Positions 48,814 through 61,272 are shown, counted from the stretch's first letter. The stretch: 64,000 nt of DNA from Corydoras sp. C115 (GCA_019802505.1 JAFMOC010000076.1:1843001-1907000), one strand, 5' to 3'. Numbers and translations are program-made. Notes: generated by a model from the letters alone, not told the origin.

Positions 48814-51502
48814 GTTTCACTCTCAGAACATCCACACGGTGCAAAAGAGTTTCAAACGATCCAGCTTTTTTCTTTAGGAAAAAAAATCTTGAATTGAAAA
48901 TGCAAAGAATGTAAAAATGAAATATGTTAGTCTAGTTCTTTTTGCCTTATACGCCACATTAACGTATGTGTGTAACTTGTAATCTTCTTGTTCACGGTCA
49001 AAAATAAAAATGGAATGTAGCTGCCTTCTTTCTGTCCATTTCCATAACACTCTCTTCGCCTGCGGTTTCCACCAGTATCACCTGTTTTGTCTTGTCTCTC
49101 TGCCTTTGCTCTCGCCTACACTATAGTGAGTATTGCTGTTGAAACACAAAGCAAAAGGGAAGGACTGGACTCGAGTGGGAGGTGAGACACCCCTAAAAGG
49201 ATAACCATGTTTGGAATTGAAATCCAAGGAGGAAGAGTGAAAGACAGAAAGCAGACCAGCTACTTAACATAACACACTATGGTAGGCATAAGAGACCAGT
49301 AATGATAACAAGTGACAGGCAAAGTTTTAACTGTTTTAAACAGATTGCTTTTCTTCTAAATGCCACCGTATTTCAAAATCCCTATACAGACAGGTTTCTT
49401 TACACATAGTATAAATGGGTTGCTAGGGGTAGAGGCATTCCAGGAGAATTTCATTAAGAATGACATACTACACTGTAGAGGTCATCTTACATGTGTTTAC
49501 TGCCACCTACTACCTCATGGTTCTGCACAGGCTGTACCACCTTTATCTCAGTAGGGGTGCACAGCACTATGCAGTTGTTTACCATTGAATGTTTTCTTTT
49601 TACTTTACAATTTGTCGCCTAAAAAGTTATTTGTGCAGTTTTGCTGCAAGTGTATAAATAATTACTACAAATAAATATTTAATAAATGACATTAAATACA
49701 CACAGTAGTGCATTTGATATATTGTTGAGTTTAGATAATGATTTATTGTTATTGTGCATTTTCCCTCTAAAAATATCCAGCATCATGCATTTTCTTGTTA
49801 GTGTATATGTTGTTGGAAGCCCACTTGCTGTAAAAGCTGATACACAGCACACAAGTTTCTTATCCATACAAGGCACTGAGCCAGAAAGAATGTAGGTGCA
49901 TGTAAGAGCTAAAGCTATCATCTCCCAGATACACCTTCCATGTTGATAATATAGTCTCCTAACTTTGGACACATCTGAATAAATTACACTTTGATGATAA
50001 ATTATAAATGTCAACAAGCTAACATGTCTTCTATAAGAATCATGTTAAAATATGACATTTTACTCCAGATCTTTCTTGACCATAACTGATCAAACATATG
50101 CAAAGATCTATGGGTATAAACAAATTACCTCCCTCACAAATATTTTCAAATTGATATTTTGATTATGTGCCAGTATTTCACATTTATTTTACATTAAATC
50201 ATAACCCAAATGAATACAGTATATTGCAAGATTATAAGCTAGTTAAAACAAACTTTTTGTTACATACTGAACAGTAAAGGATATTGGAATAGATTAGATA
50301 GTGGTCTAATATAAGGATATTTTCTATTTTAATAAGATTTACATGTTTACCAACCCTGTGCTCACACAACTTTACCTTATTCTGTAAAACACTGTGATTA
50401 TATCCTCTTCATTTCCCGATAATTATAGTTGATTAATTATCACATTCTTCTTCACATTCTCCCCCATGTCTGTGAGGGTTTCCTCTGAGCTCAGTTTTCA
50501 CCCACAGTCCAAAGGACATGCTAGAAGATGACATACTAAATCAACCACGTGTTTTTGGATCTTGAATATGTCAAGATAACCTGTGTCCATTAGAAGAACA
50601 CAGAGTGCAACTGTCAGTGTGTGTACACATAGAAATAGTTGCTCTTGAAATTCAAGCAATAACATGCCATCATCTGCTGATGCAACCTTTACCAAGTTAA
50701 CCACAAAAATAAGGGTTTATTTTGTTTCACTACCCTTAAATGAAGAAAGAATGAAATTCGAGAGATTGCATAGAATGTTTAATCAACATAAGTAATGAAA
50801 ATAAATAAATAAAACAGAATGAGTCATTAAATTTGCATTCACAAAAACAATTTTAAGAAACAATCCTCACTCAGCAGTATTTAACTGAAGAATTCCTGAA
50901 TCATCACAGCAGCCCCTCCAGTCCTGCAAGAACCATTTTTACTAATTAATCATTTTTAATACATTTATAAATGTATATTCATATACATATCTACAAATAT
51001 CCATTTCTATAGTATTTTTTATAATTGGTTAATGACAAAGAAAATGATCCAGACAGAGAGGTAAACAAACAAATAAATAAAGTGGGCATTGCTTTTTGCT
51101 CTGAAAATATCTGCACTTATTGCATCTGTAATATAAACCATAACAACTAAATTAACCAAATCTAGCTTTAACAACAAAAAATAAATCAATTTTTGTGTAG
51201 TCTTTTGTGTAAAACTATTAAACTAAGCAAATGTCAACATCCTGCTTACATAAATCTATTAAGTAAAAATTTAGCTTATTTATTTTGTTGCCATTTAACC
51301 TAATCGAATATCAGAAAAAGTGTAACTCCACCCACCCCCACACTATATACACTTGATTTTTTTTTTTAATAACACAAATACAATTACAGTGTAATGTCTA
51401 TAATGTATAAATCTCTCTTTCGCTAATAAGTAGGAGGTCTGTGACCTGTCTTAGTTCACATCACTGCATATATACTTACAAACTGAATCCAGTCCTCCCT
51501 GA
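48814..51502. other. Between popdc2 and cox17; no gene recognised
   Basis: Includes the popdc2 upstream region (48814-49300), which would hold its promoter. The rest is AT-rich, with a weak V-core SINE relic near 50452-50525 ('gggtttcctctgagctcagt', 'cacagtccaaaggacatg'). Confidence 0.5.
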
Positions 51503-52481
51503 TCATATCTTAAAACCAAGTGCTCTCATACACTCCTTATGAGCCTCAATAAGATCTGTGCAGTGTTCCTCACCCTTTTCAATGATACTGTAAAAAGGAA
51601 AACAATTAAAAAAATAATTAAAAAATAATTAAATTACACTGTATATAAATTTGGTGGTTTGATATTTTATGTGACTAGTAAAATGCCAACTTTTATTGAT
51701 TTTAATTGTGAAAACAAGTAATCACACCTTTTACAGGGAACAGACTTTGTCCATTTTAATACAGAGTTACTACTAATTTACTAGATTAAACACAATTGAA
51801 GGAAATAAATATAATTACTAATACATAAAACGAACAATTTGAGTTACAGCAGTGACAATAAAATGTTTTGCTGAATAATGAAATAAGTGGGCATGGGCAA
51901 TTAAGAATAAAATAGCTAAAATAGCCATAATAGTATAATTTAAATCCAACATATTTAAGTTTAATATTCTGTCTAATTAAGTAGTCTTCAAATTAAACAG
52001 AAAGAAGCAATCAGGCTTTGTGTTAAACAGTACAATGAAACTAATACAAGGAAAGTATAAATTGCTCTAAATTGTCTCATTTGTTAGGAAATAAGAACTC
52101 ATGTGTCATTCCTATTGCTATTTTATTATCTAATTATTTTCAAATACCATTTTTTTCAGTCTTACATGTTGGACAGTCCAATAAATATGTTTAATTCTTT
52201 CTGATACAAATATTCTGGGATATTCCTAAAATCAGAATAGCAGTATAAATCAAACTAATACGTGGGTATCATGATACTATTGTATCTGTTAACTCCTATG
52301 CTTTAATATCAATAAGCATTTGCTATTAAACAATGAAACTATCAGGTGGCATTTGATCTTACCAAGCATCCCTTGCCTTTTTGGTTTCAGGACATGCACA
52401 GCATGGCTTTAAGGGTTTCTTTTCTGCTGCTCCCTCAATAGCAGCCGTGGGTTCGACACTAGCAGCAGACAGGTTCGACAT
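51503..52481 (-). CDS. cox17: Cytochrome c oxidase copper chaperone
   Basis: Two coding exons on the minus strand, 52481-52363 and 51587-51503, joined in phase 2 to give 67 aa (human 63). COX17 delivers Cu(I) to SCO1 and COX11 in the mitochondrial intermembrane space for cytochrome c oxidase assembly. Seen: the copper-binding KPCCACPE with the adjacent Cys pair, then a twin CX9C pair (C-PETKKARDA-C and C-TDLIEAHKE-C) of the MIA40-import fold. The protein ends ALGFKI. The short N-terminal part is variable in the family. A 5'UTR exon is likely: an acceptor gatacag sits just upstream of 52497, and a gtaagt donor follows 52850. The gene was missed by simple frame scans because each exon is short. 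Confidence 0.97.
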
Positions 52482-52849
52482 TTTCTTGCATCAGCAACTG
52501 TATCAGTCAAACAATATTAAACGTTATTCAAAAATACGTATCCGGTACAATTGAACACTTGGCTTGATTCATCAAAACATCAAACACATCGCGCAAACGT
52601 GTATTAGTTGTGTTTCTGTCGTCGGTTTCTTTGATATTCGTGTGCTCGTGTGAACCAGCATGACCACCACAGGTCACCTCCAAACTGTCCGCGCTCTTCA
52701 ACTGACATTAACCAGCGTTTAATTCAGCGGGTTATTAAAACGATACGAATATGAAGAGTGCAGCCTAAAACCACACTCATAATGAATTACTCACATTTCT
52801 CAAAAGCAAACTGTTTAAAAAACGTTATTAAACGTTATGTTCAACTTAC

Positions 52850-52925
52850 ATAAGCAGACGCTGTTGAGTGCGCGTGCGTTAGTTCCTCATACAGCGTGTT
52901 TCCTAATAGAATGGGCGGGAGAAGG
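52850..52925 (-). promoter_or_regulatory. Probable cox17 first (noncoding) exon and promoter
   Basis: A local CpG-rich patch in an AT-rich region contains a GC box (GGGCGGG, 52913-52919 on the plus strand). On the minus strand it ends in TTAT|GTAAGT at 52850, a strong donor. The assignment rests on position and composition only. Confidence 0.5.
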
Positions 52926-53136
52926 AACGCATGCTGCACACTACCGTAATACACAGTATACACAGGGCGATGCAGAACACGAACATGCGCCATACTCCTT
53001 AGTATGAAAGGATGCACTCTTTAAAGTGGGTGTGTTTACAGCCGTTACGCTAAACGCTGAGCTTTACAAAGCAGAGGTTCGTCCTCTTCAAAATAAAGGT
53101 CTTCTCAAGTCACGTTTTAAGATGAACTGGATCAAA

Positions 53137-53433
53137 ATTCATTCATTCATTCATTATTCTCCTCTATTAGGGTCGCGGTGGGGTTCCCCATGCCCATCCA
53201 GGGGAGAACATCTCGGGCGCTGGGCAGACACTCACTCACACATACACACTCTATATGGGGCAATTTGGAGAACTCAATTGACTTGATCCATGTTTTTGGA
53301 CTGTGGGAGGAAACCGGAGAACCCGGAGGAAACCCACGCGGACACGGGGAGAACATGGAAACTCCACCCAGATGGGGATTCGAACCGGGAATCCCTAGCG
53401 CTGAGAGGCGAACGTGCTAACCACTAAGCCACC
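53137..53433 (-). mobile_element. V-core tRNA-SINE with internal deletions
   Basis: Minus-strand copy lacking 'ctcccgctttat' near the tail and the 'gatagacccaggacagggcg' block. The head is intact except CCGAGCC for CCGTGCC. Confidence 0.88.
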
Positions 53434-53457
53434 GAGCCGCCTCAAGGTAAATTGGCT

Positions 53458-53670
53458 GTTCAAAATTGCCCCTATCTAAATTGACTATATGTGTGAACAA
53501 GTGTGTGTCCAGTGATGGATTGGTGTCCTGTCCTGGGTGTATCTGCCCAGGATCTGAAACGTTCTCCCCTAAATGGCCATGGAAAACACATCTGCAACCC
53601 TAATTACTAGTATAGGATTAAGCGTAAGATAAGATGAGAAATGAGATGAGATGAGATGAGATGAGATAGA
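53458..53670 (+). mobile_element. Older 5'-truncated SINE ending in a (GAGAT)n repeat
   Basis: Plus-strand V-core SINE 3' part ('caaaattgcccctatctaaa', 'ggattggtgtcctgtcctgg', 'gaaacgttctcccctaaatg') with many substitutions. Its tail has become a GAGAT pentanucleotide microsatellite at about 53636-53667. Confidence 0.8.
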
Positions 53671-53922
53671 AAATAGAAATAGTATAATATTAAGTAAACA
53701 TATGACTCTTAAATGGTTTGTGTCACATGTTATATGTTAAATAGCTTTTTTCTAAAAGAGACTGCATCCTTCTGTAAAAGTCCTAAGAAATCGTACAGCT
53801 TTAAGTAATTTGTTGTGGGCGGTTTTATACCACATATTTAAATTCTATGTAATCTGATTGGATGGCATGTATGTAAAAGAAAATAATTTTCACAAATTGG
53901 CACATACCTTATATAGAAAACT

Positions 53923-54271
53923 CATTCATTCATTCATTATCTCCCGCTTTATCCTTTATTATGGTCGCGGTGAGGTTCCCCATGCCCATCCAGGGGAGAA
54001 CGTTTCGGGCGCTGGGCAGATACACCCAGGATAGGGCGCCAATCCATCGCTGGGTACACACTCACACACTCAAACACACTCTATATGGGGCAATTTAGAG
54101 AACTCAATTAACTTGATCCATGTTTTTGGATTGTGGGAGGAAACCGGAGGACCCGGAGGAAACCCACGCGGACACGGGGAGAACATGGAAACTCCACCCA
54201 GATGGGGATTCGAACCGGGAATCCCTAGCGCTGAGAGGCGAACATGCTAACCACTAAGCCACCGTGCTGCA
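53923..54271 (-). mobile_element. V-core tRNA-SINE with target-site duplication
   Basis: Minus-strand full-length copy flanked by ATATAGAAAACT at 53911-53922 and 54272-54283. Confidence 0.93.
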
Positions 54272-55133
54272 ATATAGAAAACTGATAAACATAAATGAAA
54301 AATGATAAAAACATTTTCTTTTATGAATTATTTCTTGCTTTGACATACAAACTTCAAATGCTGAGCCACTATGCTGCCAAGACCAAAATTTCAAAATAAC
54401 TGTCCAAACCAAACATTTTTAGCTTTGCTAAAGGAATAGCTGCTACAAGACAGCTCAACAAGACAGTATGAATTACTTACACTTGTAATATATTGCTAGG
54501 TCAGCAGATTCTGTTCTTAATGTACTGGTTGCCATATGTAGCTATTTTTACACCTGTACATTGACTCATCTCCATCACTTTTGGTATTCTTCTACAGAAG
54601 TTCACAAAATTATTACAAAACATTAATTTAACAAGATTACCAAGATTAGTCTATTACCATACAATATGCATGACATTTAGTTATTGTAAAAATAAATAAA
54701 TTAATTAATTAATTAATTTAAAAAAATGTATTTTACATACAGATAAAAATCTGTATGTAAAATATACTGTGGCTACAGTTACAACAGACTGAAGTCATGA
54801 TCCATATAAGTAAACAAAATGGACACAATTTAAATTGTGTTTTATTACCTTTTATGCCAAATAATATTCACATCCAGTAATATGTTGCTTTTAAAACCAA
54901 AAAATACAGCAATAATTGTTCTTATATTACAGTTCTTGTTTTTACTGACAATGTAATGTAATTTGTTCAGCTCATTACATTGATTGTCATGCTGAAACTT
55001 AATCCTGTGTAGACAGATAAGAGGTAACATTAAGCCTGTAATATAACACTTGTATACATGTTCAAATAGTTTAAGGACATCAAAGACTAAACAAAGCTGT
55101 TTCTGCAGGCACAAACAATAATAAAACAAGTAC

Positions 55134-55136
<3 letters not shown>

Positions 55137-55217
<81 letters not shown>
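55137..55217. repeat. (TA)n microsatellite in duplication unit 1
   Basis: About 40 AT units, followed by 'aatttttttcctttgccact'. Confidence 0.96.
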
Positions 55218-55222
<5 letters not shown>

Positions 55223-55702
55223 TTTCCTTTGCCACTTGTCATTATTGGTGTAGCAGATAATTATATATAATTATTTTCCTGTGCCACATCTGGTCATTAT
55301 TGGTGTAGCTGAATTTTAGTTTTATACAGTTGTTTATTTTTGTCACTCCCACCTGTCCATGATATTCAAAACCATCCATTGTGTAGGTGAGACAGAGTAC
55401 ATTTCATGTGTGCCTTATTCAGGTGCACATGACACAGAGATGCTGAATAGTTGATGAGAGCCATGAGACTGGCAGTGATGAAGGGAGGGAGGGAGGAAGA
55501 GAATGGAAAGTCTTGTGTTTCTTAACTTTTTTACTGCTTACCAGACAAAATAAAACCATGTTACAAAATTAGTGTTTATGTGAGCAAGTAAAGGAAAGAA
55601 AGTCAGATTCAGCATAAAAGATGTCCAGAAATAAAACTGTCAGAGAGGCACAGTGAGGTTAGAAGTGGTTGCATGATCACTGTGCTTAGTTAGGGAACAG
55701 AG

Positions 55703-57149
55703 ATGGAGAAGAAAACACCTGGGGACCGTAGATGCTTCAGCTGGAGTGAATGGAAAAATCTGCTTCTGCCCCAGTTAAACCGGCAGTCTCTGTACGTCTA
55801 TGGGAGTGAAGTTGCCATAGAAAAGGAATGCATCCGACAACGGGAAAAAGGAATTTTTGTAATCCATCCTTTCAGTTTATTCAGGTATTTCCTTTTTACA
55901 TACCATTGTTGAGACACTATGATTAAAATATTAGAAATATAGTTCGAGAAATATTAGGGTAATTACTTGACCTGAAATATTGTTAAAGATGGATTGTAAA
56001 TGTGACGTAGGAAAAGTAAGCAATTCAATAATGTTAAAGTATTTTAGAATACAAATAAATTTATTTGCTTTTACCATCATGTTAAACAGATACCTCAGAC
56101 CTGTTTTTCAACTATAATGTGTATGTTTCTGCAACAACATAAATCATGTAATATTTAACAGTAACATTTCAGAACAATTAATTACCACTTTAAATTGTAA
56201 TTTATTCAAATATAGAAATCCACATAATATATAATACATGCAAAGGCCTACAGCTTGTTTGTTTGTTTGTTTAGGAGTTACTACATTATGTGCATGGTGG
56301 CCATAACGTTTTTGAACCTGATTGGGATTCCAATAGAGATTGCATTCTTAGACGGCCAGAGCGGAGTGGGCTGGGAAGGCTTTAATGTTTTTTCAGATAC
56401 CCTTTTCCTTATCGATGTGGGACTTAACTTTCGCATGGGCTTCATTTCAGAGGACAATGAGGTAGGAAAATTTCCCAAGGGGTTTGCTCACACCTGGCAT
56501 TAACATGCATCTTGACTAATCTGATAACTACCAACTCTACACACCTGGTAGTAGAATGCATTTTTAAGCAATCATTTGTGTTTCTCATCCTCTTGCTTTT
56601 AAAATATTTTGGCTTATGTCATCTACAGAATTAGGTGAACAATTAAGAAAATGATGATGGTTAATATGCCTGTTAAACTACAGAATTAGATCAATGTCTG
56701 CTAATGAAATGCACCTTGGTGTGTATTTTACCAAGATGCCTGGTAAAAACCAGTTCTGAACAGAAGCTTGTAGCCAAGTTGCATAATATAGTCTAATTTT
56801 ATTCACTTTTGTTTTCTTTTAGGCAGCCATACTTGAATTAAAAACCATACGCCAGAAATATTTAAAGAGTTGGTTTGTGCCTGACATGATTGCAGCATTT
56901 CCAGTCGGTTATATACTACTTATTGCGGTAGGATTTCTTGGTGTTGTTAATAAAAGAAAAAGATTAATTAACAAGCAGTTTGCTAATTTAAGCCAATTGT
57001 TTTTTTCCAAGGATTTACAATATCATGATGATTCTCCATCTTCAAAAGCGGGTAAAATGGTGCGCATCCTAATGTTTGTTCGTATCCTCAGTCTAGTACG
57101 GCTCCTGCGTGTCTCTCGTTTGGTGCGTTTCTTTAACGAGGTGGAGAAA
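55703..57149 (+). CDS. HCN-type channel 5' exons, copy 1 (N-terminus to S4)
   Basis: Four in-phase exons: 55703-55884, 56275-56461, 56823-56927, 57012-57149, about 204 codons, ending phase 0 at NEVEK|gtaagt. The N-terminal part (SLYVYGSEVAIEKE ... GIFVIHPFSLFR) matches the HCN domain of hyperpolarization-activated, cyclic-nucleotide-gated cation channels. S1 (YYIMCMVAITFLNLIGIPI), S2 (FNVFSDTLFLIDVGLNFRMG), S3 (KYLKSWFVPDMIAAFPVGYI) and S4 (RILMFVRILSLVRLLRVSR, Arg every third residue) follow. The introns after HPFSLFR and after S4 match mammalian HCN intron positions; the two introns between are extra. Mammalian HCNs have longer N-termini, and S2-S3 differs enough to suggest the divergent fish hcn5-like branch (inference). 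The pore and CNBD are not in the window. Confidence 0.85.
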
Positions 57150-57568
57150 GTAAGTATCTTTCTGTTTGCTTAACATAATCCAAATCTGTATGTAAAATAT
57201 ACTGTGGCTACAGTTACAACAGACTGAAGTCATGATCCATATAAGTAAACAAAATGGACACAATTTAAATTGTGTTTTATTACCTTTTATGCCAAATAAT
57301 ATTCACATCCAGTAATATGTTGCTTTTAAAACCAAAAAATACAGCAATAATTGTTCTTATATTACAGTTCTTGTTTTTACTGACAATGTAATGTAATTTG
57401 TTCAGCTCATTACATTGATTGTCATGCTGAAACTTAATCCTGTGTAGACAGATAAGAGGTAACATTAAGCCTGTAATATAACACTTGTATACATGTTCAA
57501 ATAGTTTAAGGACATCAAAGACTAAACAAAGCTGTTTCTGCAGGCACAAACAATAATAAAACAAGTAC

Positions 57569-57573
<5 letters not shown>

Positions 57574-57661
<88 letters not shown>
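57574..57661. repeat. (TA)n microsatellite in duplication unit 2
   Basis: About 44 AT units, slightly longer than in unit 1. Confidence 0.96.
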
Positions 57662-57664
<3 letters not shown>

Positions 57665-58145
57665 TTTTCCTTTGCCACTTGTCATTATTGGTGTAGCAGA
57701 TAATTATATATAATTATTTTCCTGTGCCACATCTGGTCATTATTGGTGTAGCTGAATTTTAGTTTTATACAGTTGTTTATTTTTGTCACTCCCACCTGTC
57801 CATGATATTCAAAACCATCCATTGTGTAGGTGAGACAGAGTACATTTCATGTGTGCCTTATTCAGGTGCACATGACACAGAGATGCTGAATAGTTGATGA
57901 GAGCCATGAGACTGGCAGTGATGAAGGGAGGGAGGGAGGAAGAGAATGGAAAGTCTTGTGTTTCTTAACTTTTTTACTGCTTACCAGACAAAATAAAACC
58001 ATGTTACAAAATTAGTGTTTATGTGAGCAAGTAAAGGAAAGAAAGTCAGATTCAGCATAAAAGATGTCCAGAAATAAAACTGTCAGAGAGGCACAGTGAG
58101 GTTAGAAGTGGTTGCATGATCACTGTGCTTAGTTAGGGAACAGAG

Positions 58146-59591
58146 ATGGAGAAGAAAACACCTGGGGACCGTAGATGCTTCAGCTGGAGTGAATGGAAAA
58201 ATCTGCTTCTGCCCCAGTTAAACCGGCAGTCTCTGTACGTCTATGGGAGTGAAGTTGCCATAGAAAAGGAATGCATCCGACAACGGGAAAAAGGAATTTT
58301 TGTAATCCATCCTTTCAGTTTATTCAGGTATTTCCTTTTTACATACCATTGTTGAGACACTATGATTAAAATATTAGAAATATAGTTCGAGAAATATTAG
58401 GGTAATTACTTGACCTGAAATATTGTTAAAGATGGATTGTAAATGTGACGTAGGAAAAGTAAGCAATTCAATAATGTTAAAGTATTTTAGAATACAAATA
58501 AATTTATTTGCTTTTACCATCATGTTAAACAGATACCTCAGACCTGTTTTTCAACTATAATGTGTATGTTTCTGCAACAACATAAATCATGTAATATTTA
58601 ACAGTAACATTTCAGAACAATTAATTACCACTTTAAATTGTAATTTATTCAAATATAGAAATCCACATAATATATAATACATGCAAAGGCCTACAGCTTG
58701 TTTGTTTGTTTGTTTAGGAGTTACTACATTATGTGCATGGTGGCCATAACGTTTTTGAACCTGATTGGGATTCCAATAGAGATTGCATTCTTAGACGGCC
58801 AGAGCGGAGTGGGCTGGGAAGGCTTTAATGTTTTTTCAGATACCCTTTTCCTTATCGATGTGGGACTTAACTTTCGCATGGGCTTCATTTCAGAGGACAA
58901 TGAGGTAGGAAAATTTCCCAAGGGGTTTGCTCACACCTGGCATTAACATGCATCTTGACTAATCTGATAACTACCAACTCTACACACCTGGTAGTAGAAT
59001 GCATTTTTAAGCAATCATTTGTGTTTCTCATCCTCTTGCTTTTAAAATATTTTGGCTTATGTCATCTACAGAATTAGGTGAACAATTAAAAAAATGATGA
59101 TGGTTAATATGCCTGTTAAACTACAGAATTAGATCAATGTCTGCTAATGAAATGCACCATGGTGTGTATTTTACCAAGATGCCTGGTAAAACCAGTTCTG
59201 AACAGAAGCTTGTAGCCAAGTTGCATAATATAGTCTAATTTTATTCACTTTTGTTTTCTTTTAGGCAGCCATACTTGAATTAAAAACCATACGCCAGAAA
59301 TATTTAAAGAGTTGGTTTGTGCCTGACATGATTGCAGCATTTCCAGTCGGTTATATACTACTTATTGCGGTAGGATTTCTTGGTGTTGTTAATAAAAGAA
59401 AAAGATTAATTAACAAGCAGTTTGCTAATTTAAGCCAATTGTTTTTTTCCAAGGATTTACAATATCATGATGATTCTCCATCTTCAAAAGCGGGTAAAAT
59501 GGTGCGCATCCTAATGTTTGTTCGTATCCTCAGTCTAGTACGGCTCCTGCGTGTCTCTCGTTTGGTGCGTTTCTTTAACGAGGTGGAGAAA
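58146..59591 (+). CDS. HCN-type channel 5' exons, copy 2 (N-terminus to S4)
   Basis: Exons 58146-58327, 58718-58904, 59265-59369 and 59454-59591 encode exactly the same residues as copy 1, with identical splice sites and phases. This copy is the one adjacent to any downstream pore and cyclic-nucleotide-binding exons, which must lie past 64000 or be absent. A 4-kb block of LTR and LINE sequence follows directly. If both copies are transcribed from their own upstream DNA, copy 1 exon 4 (phase 0) could skip to the same downstream exon. It cannot join copy 2 exon 2 (phase 2) in frame. Confidence 0.85.
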
Positions 59592-59801
59592 GTAAGTATC
59601 TTTCTGTTTGCTTAACATAATCCACTTAACATAATCACACAAGAGTAAGATGTATCCAGCTGGCATTAATTAGTAAATACCCAATTAAATCAAAATTCAA
59701 TTATTACACTGCTTAATTGTATGTTGTTTTCAATTATCACATTGTGTTTTGTTACAGATTTGTTGATTTTAAATTCAAACAAAATTACATTCATGACTAG
59801 G

Positions 59802-60257
59802 TGTTAGCGATGTCCGTCTTTCCCCGGAAGAGGGCGGCTACGTGGAGTAAATGCATACGACCGCTCGCACCTAGTGAGCGCTTCCCAGGTACCGACCACG
59901 CGGGGAATAATGCGTGCGTCGGTCCACGGAAACGCTCCCACGAATACGACCTGCGCGGAGAAGATGCACAGCGCCGTACCGTGGTTGAACGCGGAAGGAG
60001 AGTCCAAGAGACACCGGGATAAAATCCAAAACTCGAATTTATTAAAACATGGTGACAGGACACCAACAAAAAGGGGGGAACAAACGAACAAAGTAACATT
60101 TGGGTAGGATAACCACAAACAAAGACGTGCGACGAACCGAGGGAAAACGGAAACTAAATAACAAACCAAATAAACACGTGCACAAAAACAAACCAATCAC
60201 CCAGCTAAGACAATTAAGGACACAAACGAGGGACAGGTGCCCCAGGCACCTGTGACA
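59802..60257 (-). mobile_element. Solo LTR, 456 bp, minus orientation
   Basis: On the minus strand it starts TGTCACAGGTGCC and ends GCTAACA (TG...CA ends). It is flanked by the 5-bp duplication CTAGG at 59797-59801 and 60258-60262. The interior has a CCAAT-type box (GATTGGTTT) and an AATAAA polyadenylation signal (tttaataaattcg). No internal retroelement region, primer-binding site or polypurine tract follows, so it is a solo LTR. A 5-bp target duplication is usual for Ty3/Gypsy-type elements; the family is unconfirmed. Confidence 0.88.
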
Positions 60258-60816
60258 CTAGGCAGTTGGGGTATATGATTTTTATTTCAGGTTATAACAG
60301 TTGTTAATATGTATCTGTTCAGTAATTGTAATATAATGTTTAAAACCAATCAGTTTTGCTTTTTTTCTCCTTTCTTTCTATGCCTTATGCAATACTCGTA
60401 ATCTTGTACATTATAGTAAATGTTTCAAACTTAACTTATGCTGTTTTTAGTGAGGCTCAATGGTGTAATGGTTAATGCTTTTACCTCATAGGAAGATTGT
60501 CCTGTGTACAATAACTGGGTAGAGCACACATGTTCCCGCAGTGTCTTCTGGGGCCTCTTCTAGAAGCTCTGGTTTCCTCCCACAATTAAAAAGTGTAGTA
60601 GTTGTCAGGAGTAGCCTGTATTAGTTGTTTCTCATCTCGCTTGGATTGCTTGTCATAAAATAGTGTTTTTATTAGTTTAATAAAAGCCCAGGTTTGCATA
60701 TGACCAAGCGCTCTCTAAAATCTTGATTATGATAAATGAAAAAATAATTGAAAGATAAATGAAAGTGTTTTATGTATTTTTTAACAATTTTTTAACAATA
60801 TTCACTAGTATGATAC
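60258..60816. other. Spacer between the two LTRs, with an old tRNA-SINE relic
   Basis: At about 60450-60600 the plus strand has a tRNA-like head ('ggctcaatggtgtaatggtt') and V-core remnants ('ctctggtttcctcccacaat'), strongly diverged. Nothing else is recognised. Confidence 0.5.
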
Positions 60817-61272
60817 TGTCACAGGTACCTGGGGCACCTGTCCCTCGTTTGTGTCCTTAATTGTCTTAGCTGGGTGATTGGTTTGTTTTGTGCACGTGAT
60901 TAGTTGGTTTATTATTTAGTTTCCGTTTTCCTTCAAGTTGGTACACGTCTTTGTTTTGTGGTTATCATACCCTATGTTACGTTGTTCGTTTGTTCCCCCC
61001 GTTCTGTTTGTGTCCTGTCACCAAGTTTTAATAAATTTCGGTTTTGAATTTTATCCCGGTGTTTTTCCTGGACTCTCCTTCCGCGTTCAACCACGGTACG
61101 GCGCTGCGCATTTACACCGCGCAGGTCGCACTCGTGGGAGCGTTTCGTGGGCCGACGTACGCTTTATTTACCCGCGTAGTCGGTGCCCGGGAAGCGCTCA
61201 CTAGGCGCGAGCAGCGTACGTATTTACTCCGCGTAGCCGCCCTCTTCTGGGGAAGAACGGACTTCTGTGACG
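60817..61272 (+). mobile_element. Solo LTR, 456 bp, plus orientation
   Basis: Same element as 59802-60257, in the opposite orientation. It starts TGTCACAGGTACC and ends TTCTGTGACG, flanked by the 5-bp duplication GATAC at 60812-60816 and 61273-61277. Its own target duplication shows an independent insertion. It differs from the first copy by scattered substitutions. Confidence 0.88.

Larger units (their letters stand above)
54747..57181 (+). repeat. 2.44-kb tandem duplication, unit 1
   Basis: First of two head-to-tail units. It starts at 'aaatctgtatgtaaaatata' and ends at 'gtttgcttaacataatcc', where unit 2 starts at once with the same 'aaatctgtatg'. The unit contains about 950 bp of upstream DNA with a (TA)n tract (55137-55217) and four channel exons. 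Confidence 0.95.
57182..59623 (+). repeat. 2.44-kb tandem duplication, unit 2
   Basis: Second unit, offset from the first by 2435 bp before the (TA)n tract and 2443 then 2442 bp after it. Differences I can see: (TA)n length, the bases just after it, G/A at 56649/59091 or nearby, CTTGG/CATGG near 56715/59158, and one A missing near 59190. Beyond 59623 the sequence continues 'acttaacataatcacaca' and leaves the repeat. Confidence 0.95.

Noticed and set aside
54845..55129. 94-codon minus-strand frame repeated at 57280-57678
   Set aside because: It lies in the upstream part of the HCN duplication units and is repeated only because the unit is. No splice or family features support it.
59797..60196. 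Several overlapping 70-130 codon frames at 59797-60196 and 60938-61352
   Set aside because: They lie inside the two solo LTRs, overlap on both strands, and match each other only because the LTR is repeated.
59802..61272. Inverted 456-bp repeats as the terminal inverted repeats of one DNA transposon
   Set aside because: Each copy has its own distinct 5-bp target duplication (CTAGG; GATAC) and TG-start LTR-like ends, so they are two insertions.
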